Shown here piece after piece: positions 6,308 to 7,828 of a stretch of 7,828 nt of DNA (the first letter of the stretch is position 1; every line of letters begins with the position of its first letter). Source of the stretch: Burkholderiaceae bacterium (GTDB taxonomy: Bacteria; Pseudomonadota; Gammaproteobacteria; Burkholderiales; Burkholderiaceae_C); assembly GCA_023262645.1 (NCBI GenBank), contig JALRAA010000055.1, positions 1-7,828 of the forward strand, written 5' to 3'. Under the pieces are notes generated by a model. It searched no databases and had not been told where the DNA came from. It saw nothing but the letters and a program-made list of their open reading frames with translations. The position numbers and the translations under genes were made by a program.

Positions 6308-7738
6308 TTATTTTCTTCTCTGTGACAAACTGGTAGCTATTCCTAAACCTAACCCAAGGCCAATGGTAAATGTCAAAATTGGTGATCCTAGAAACAAAAA
6401 ATTAGGAACTAATCCACGTAATGCGTCCGCATTCTGGTGCGCATCATCATCCTCAACCAGAGAACTATCACAGGACGATGACAAACGTTCTTCTAGCAAA
6501 CCACCTTTGAAAATGATGCTACTGATGTATCCCATTGCATCTCCAATCATACTGCCCTGCGCGCGTAGAACATTGCGCCTCCGAACACTAATTGACTTGA
6601 AAGCTCGTCTCTTTTTCGATAGAATGTCTGATTCGATGGATTTCACAGCGGCAGCAGCCGTAGATTCAAATCGAAAAGTTTCATGTGGCATAACCGTAAT
6701 CAAACCATCGTTGTATCCTCGATGGAACAAATGCCCTAGATGATCATAATACCCATCAATATTGATACATACTATTGGTAGATCCATCAGCCCCAAGTTT
6801 TTTGCACATGCCATTTCCATGAGTTCATCCCAAGTTCCTTTGTTTATTGACAGGAAGAGATTTATAGTCAGTTAAAATTTTGCACTCTGTTCATAGATCA
6901 ACAGGAAGAAAGTAAAAATGGTAAATCTTACCTGGGCCACCTGGAAGTACAATCAGCGCATCAGCATCTTTCACTAACATCTGTGTGGATAAGCCATAGG
7001 GTTAGTGATACAAAACAAGATCAAAGAAGCCAGGGAATAAAACTACTTCATCTAGGGTTCAACGGACCTTTTTCCTCTGCTGCAAATCGTCACCTCGTGC
7101 GATAAGCAGTTCACGGTTTCCAGATTCGAACACAGAATGACTCCCACCGACCCAATCACTTCCATCAACAATGAACATTTCATGAATAACCCCAACTACG
7201 TGACCGTCGTAATCTAAGCATCCGTTGTTCAATGCTCCCATACAACCAAATAATCCAGCTCCATTAACGCATGTGTGCCCTGCGACAAGGGAATAGAAGA
7301 GCATAAATATAAACAGTTGAAAAAATAAAATTTACATGAAGAGAGGAGTGTCCATGGTAAAAAAAAACTAGAATATTTCGAAGTCGTAACGTTACCTCGT
7401 TTGGCCAAAATTTTACCAAGATTGTAGGCTTCATCTAAATAATTCTACATTCATTTGCATAATAAGTAAAGAAAGAAAAACTGAAGATGAGGGAAACATA
7501 ACCAAGAAAATACTAGTAGCAGTAACATTAATGATCGAGTTGTCGATGACGCTTCATTCAACATTATTTTAACCTCCTTCAAGAAACAAATGCTATTTTC
7601 AGTCACCTTAGGAGTTGTAGATGAGCTGGAACCATAGCAACAGATCCTAAGAGACAAAGAAGCTTTGGTGGATGCAAACTCATCAATGCTTTCATGTTCA
7701 CTTAAATGATTTCCTTTGTCATCGTCCAAGTTATCCAT
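6308..7738 (-). CDS. LOG-family protein with C-terminal membrane segment, five exons
   Basis: Exons on the minus strand are 7738-7607, 7444-7396, 7279-7068, 6980-6932 and 6837-6308. Together they make 972 bases, or 323 residues plus a stop. The spliced protein follows the LOG / TIGR00730 Rossmann fold. It runs RICCYGSSSS, then YLDEAYNLGKILAKRGHTC, NGAGLFGCMGALNNG and GHVVGVIHE. Next come QQRKKMLVKDADALIVL (R129 conserved), the active-site PGGPGTWDE (144-152, E152) and INIDGYYDHL. LOG enzymes release free cytokinin base, or cleave other nucleoside monophosphates, by removing ribose 5-phosphate. The ATG has a good context (ACAATGG). Residues ~294-318 are strongly hydrophobic and end in SQRRK, resembling a tail anchor, which is not usual for LOG. 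The region before R129 is about ten residues longer than in plant LOGs. Joins are my own, supported by frame and family continuity. The true substrate is unknown. Confidence 0.87.
6838..6931 (-). other. intron 4 of the LOG-family gene
   Basis: This 94-base intron (donor GTAAGA, acceptor CAAAG) splits the second-last glycine codon of the active site. Splicing rebuilds PGGPG-TWDELMEM. The catalytic motif exists only after splicing, which is strong proof of a eukaryotic gene. Confidence 0.9.
6981..7067 (-). other. intron 3 of the LOG-family gene
   Basis: This 87-base phase 0 intron has donor GTCCGT (weak) and acceptor ACACAG. Splicing gives QQRKK-MLVKDADALIVL, which matches the conserved RK helix followed by the strand before the active site. 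Confidence 0.8.
7280..7395 (-). other. intron 2 of the LOG-family gene
   Basis: This 116-base intron (donor GTAACG, acceptor CGCAG) splits a glycine codon. Splicing restores ILAKRGHTCVNGAG, a continuous LOG-family segment. Confidence 0.85.
7445..7606 (-). other. intron 1 of the LOG-family gene
   Basis: This 162-base GT-AG intron (donor GTGACT, acceptor TGTAG, pyrimidine-rich before the acceptor) is in phase 0. Removing it joins SSSSTTPK to NYLDEAYNLGK, as expected for the family. Confidence 0.8.
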
Positions 7739-7828
7739 TGTTTCCGATTTTCCTTCGCCGCTACGTTAGAAAGTATTCTTGACTCGCCCCTTGTCCCTCG
7801 GCTCCACTTTACGTACGTACGTCCTTCT
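7739..7828 (-). promoter_or_regulatory. 5' region of the LOG-family gene
   Basis: This is the sequence upstream of the ATG at 7738. It is less AT-rich than the introns and has no clear TATA box. It contains three tandem copies of ACGT at 7811-7822, which is self-complementary. It probably holds 5' untranslated sequence and part of the promoter. Confidence 0.35.
7811..7822. repeat. (ACGT)3 palindromic microsatellite
   Basis: Three exact tandem ACGT units, about 73 bases before the LOG gene's start codon. Each unit is also the core of some plant bZIP sites, but a simple repeat is an equally good explanation. Confidence 0.6.

Noticed and set aside
6363..6743. 126-residue plus-strand ORF opposite LOG exon 5
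   Set aside because: The minus strand carries conserved LOG sequence joined in frame through splice sites. The plus-strand product resembles nothing.

Overview
The window looks like two unrelated pieces of DNA joined near position 5050-5070. The left piece (about 1-5060) is bacterial: dense genes, short gaps, overlapping starts and stops, a Shine-Dalgarno site, and protein types common in betaproteobacteria (my guess is Burkholderiales, Comamonadaceae-like). The right piece (about 5070-7828) is eukaryotic: AT-richer, with a gene split by four short GT-AG introns, AATAAA signals and long non-coding stretches. A diatom or other stramenopile is my low-confidence guess. No single organism explains both halves. 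A chimeric contig, or bacterial contamination in an algal assembly, is the simplest reading. A recent bacterial insertion in a eukaryotic genome is the alternative.

Bacterial side, plus strand (91-2901): four closely packed genes form what looks like a cell-shape module. They are a bactofilin, a membrane-anchored M23 peptidoglycan endopeptidase with all its zinc ligands, a second bactofilin broken by an apparent one-base frameshift near 1778-1780, and a RodZ-like inner-membrane protein with a cytoplasmic helix-turn-helix. Bactofilins polymerise on the membrane and are known to position M23 hydrolases, so these genes plausibly act together to place local cell-wall cleavage.

Bacterial side, minus strand (5066-3016): the last ~319 codons of a hydroxysqualene dehydroxylase (HpnE-like) overlap by 4 bases with a complete ferrochelatase gene, hemH. 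The HpnE N-terminus, with its FAD-binding glycine motif, is cut off at the junction. By chance the reading frame stays open into the eukaryotic DNA for another 107 codons, which gives a misleading 'full-length' ORF.

Eukaryotic side: on the plus strand, the 3' part of an unrecognised hydrophilic, charged protein (to 6090) carries a 38-residue tandem repeat. Facing it on the minus strand is a five-exon gene (7738-6308) for a 323-residue LOG-family protein (cytokinin riboside monophosphate phosphoribohydrolase / 'lysine decarboxylase' fold). It has an intact PGGxGTxxE motif and an unexpected C-terminal hydrophobic segment that looks like a tail anchor. The two genes converge on a ~217-base region with poly(A) signals. 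I found no rRNA, tRNA, CRISPR array, insertion sequence or phage gene.
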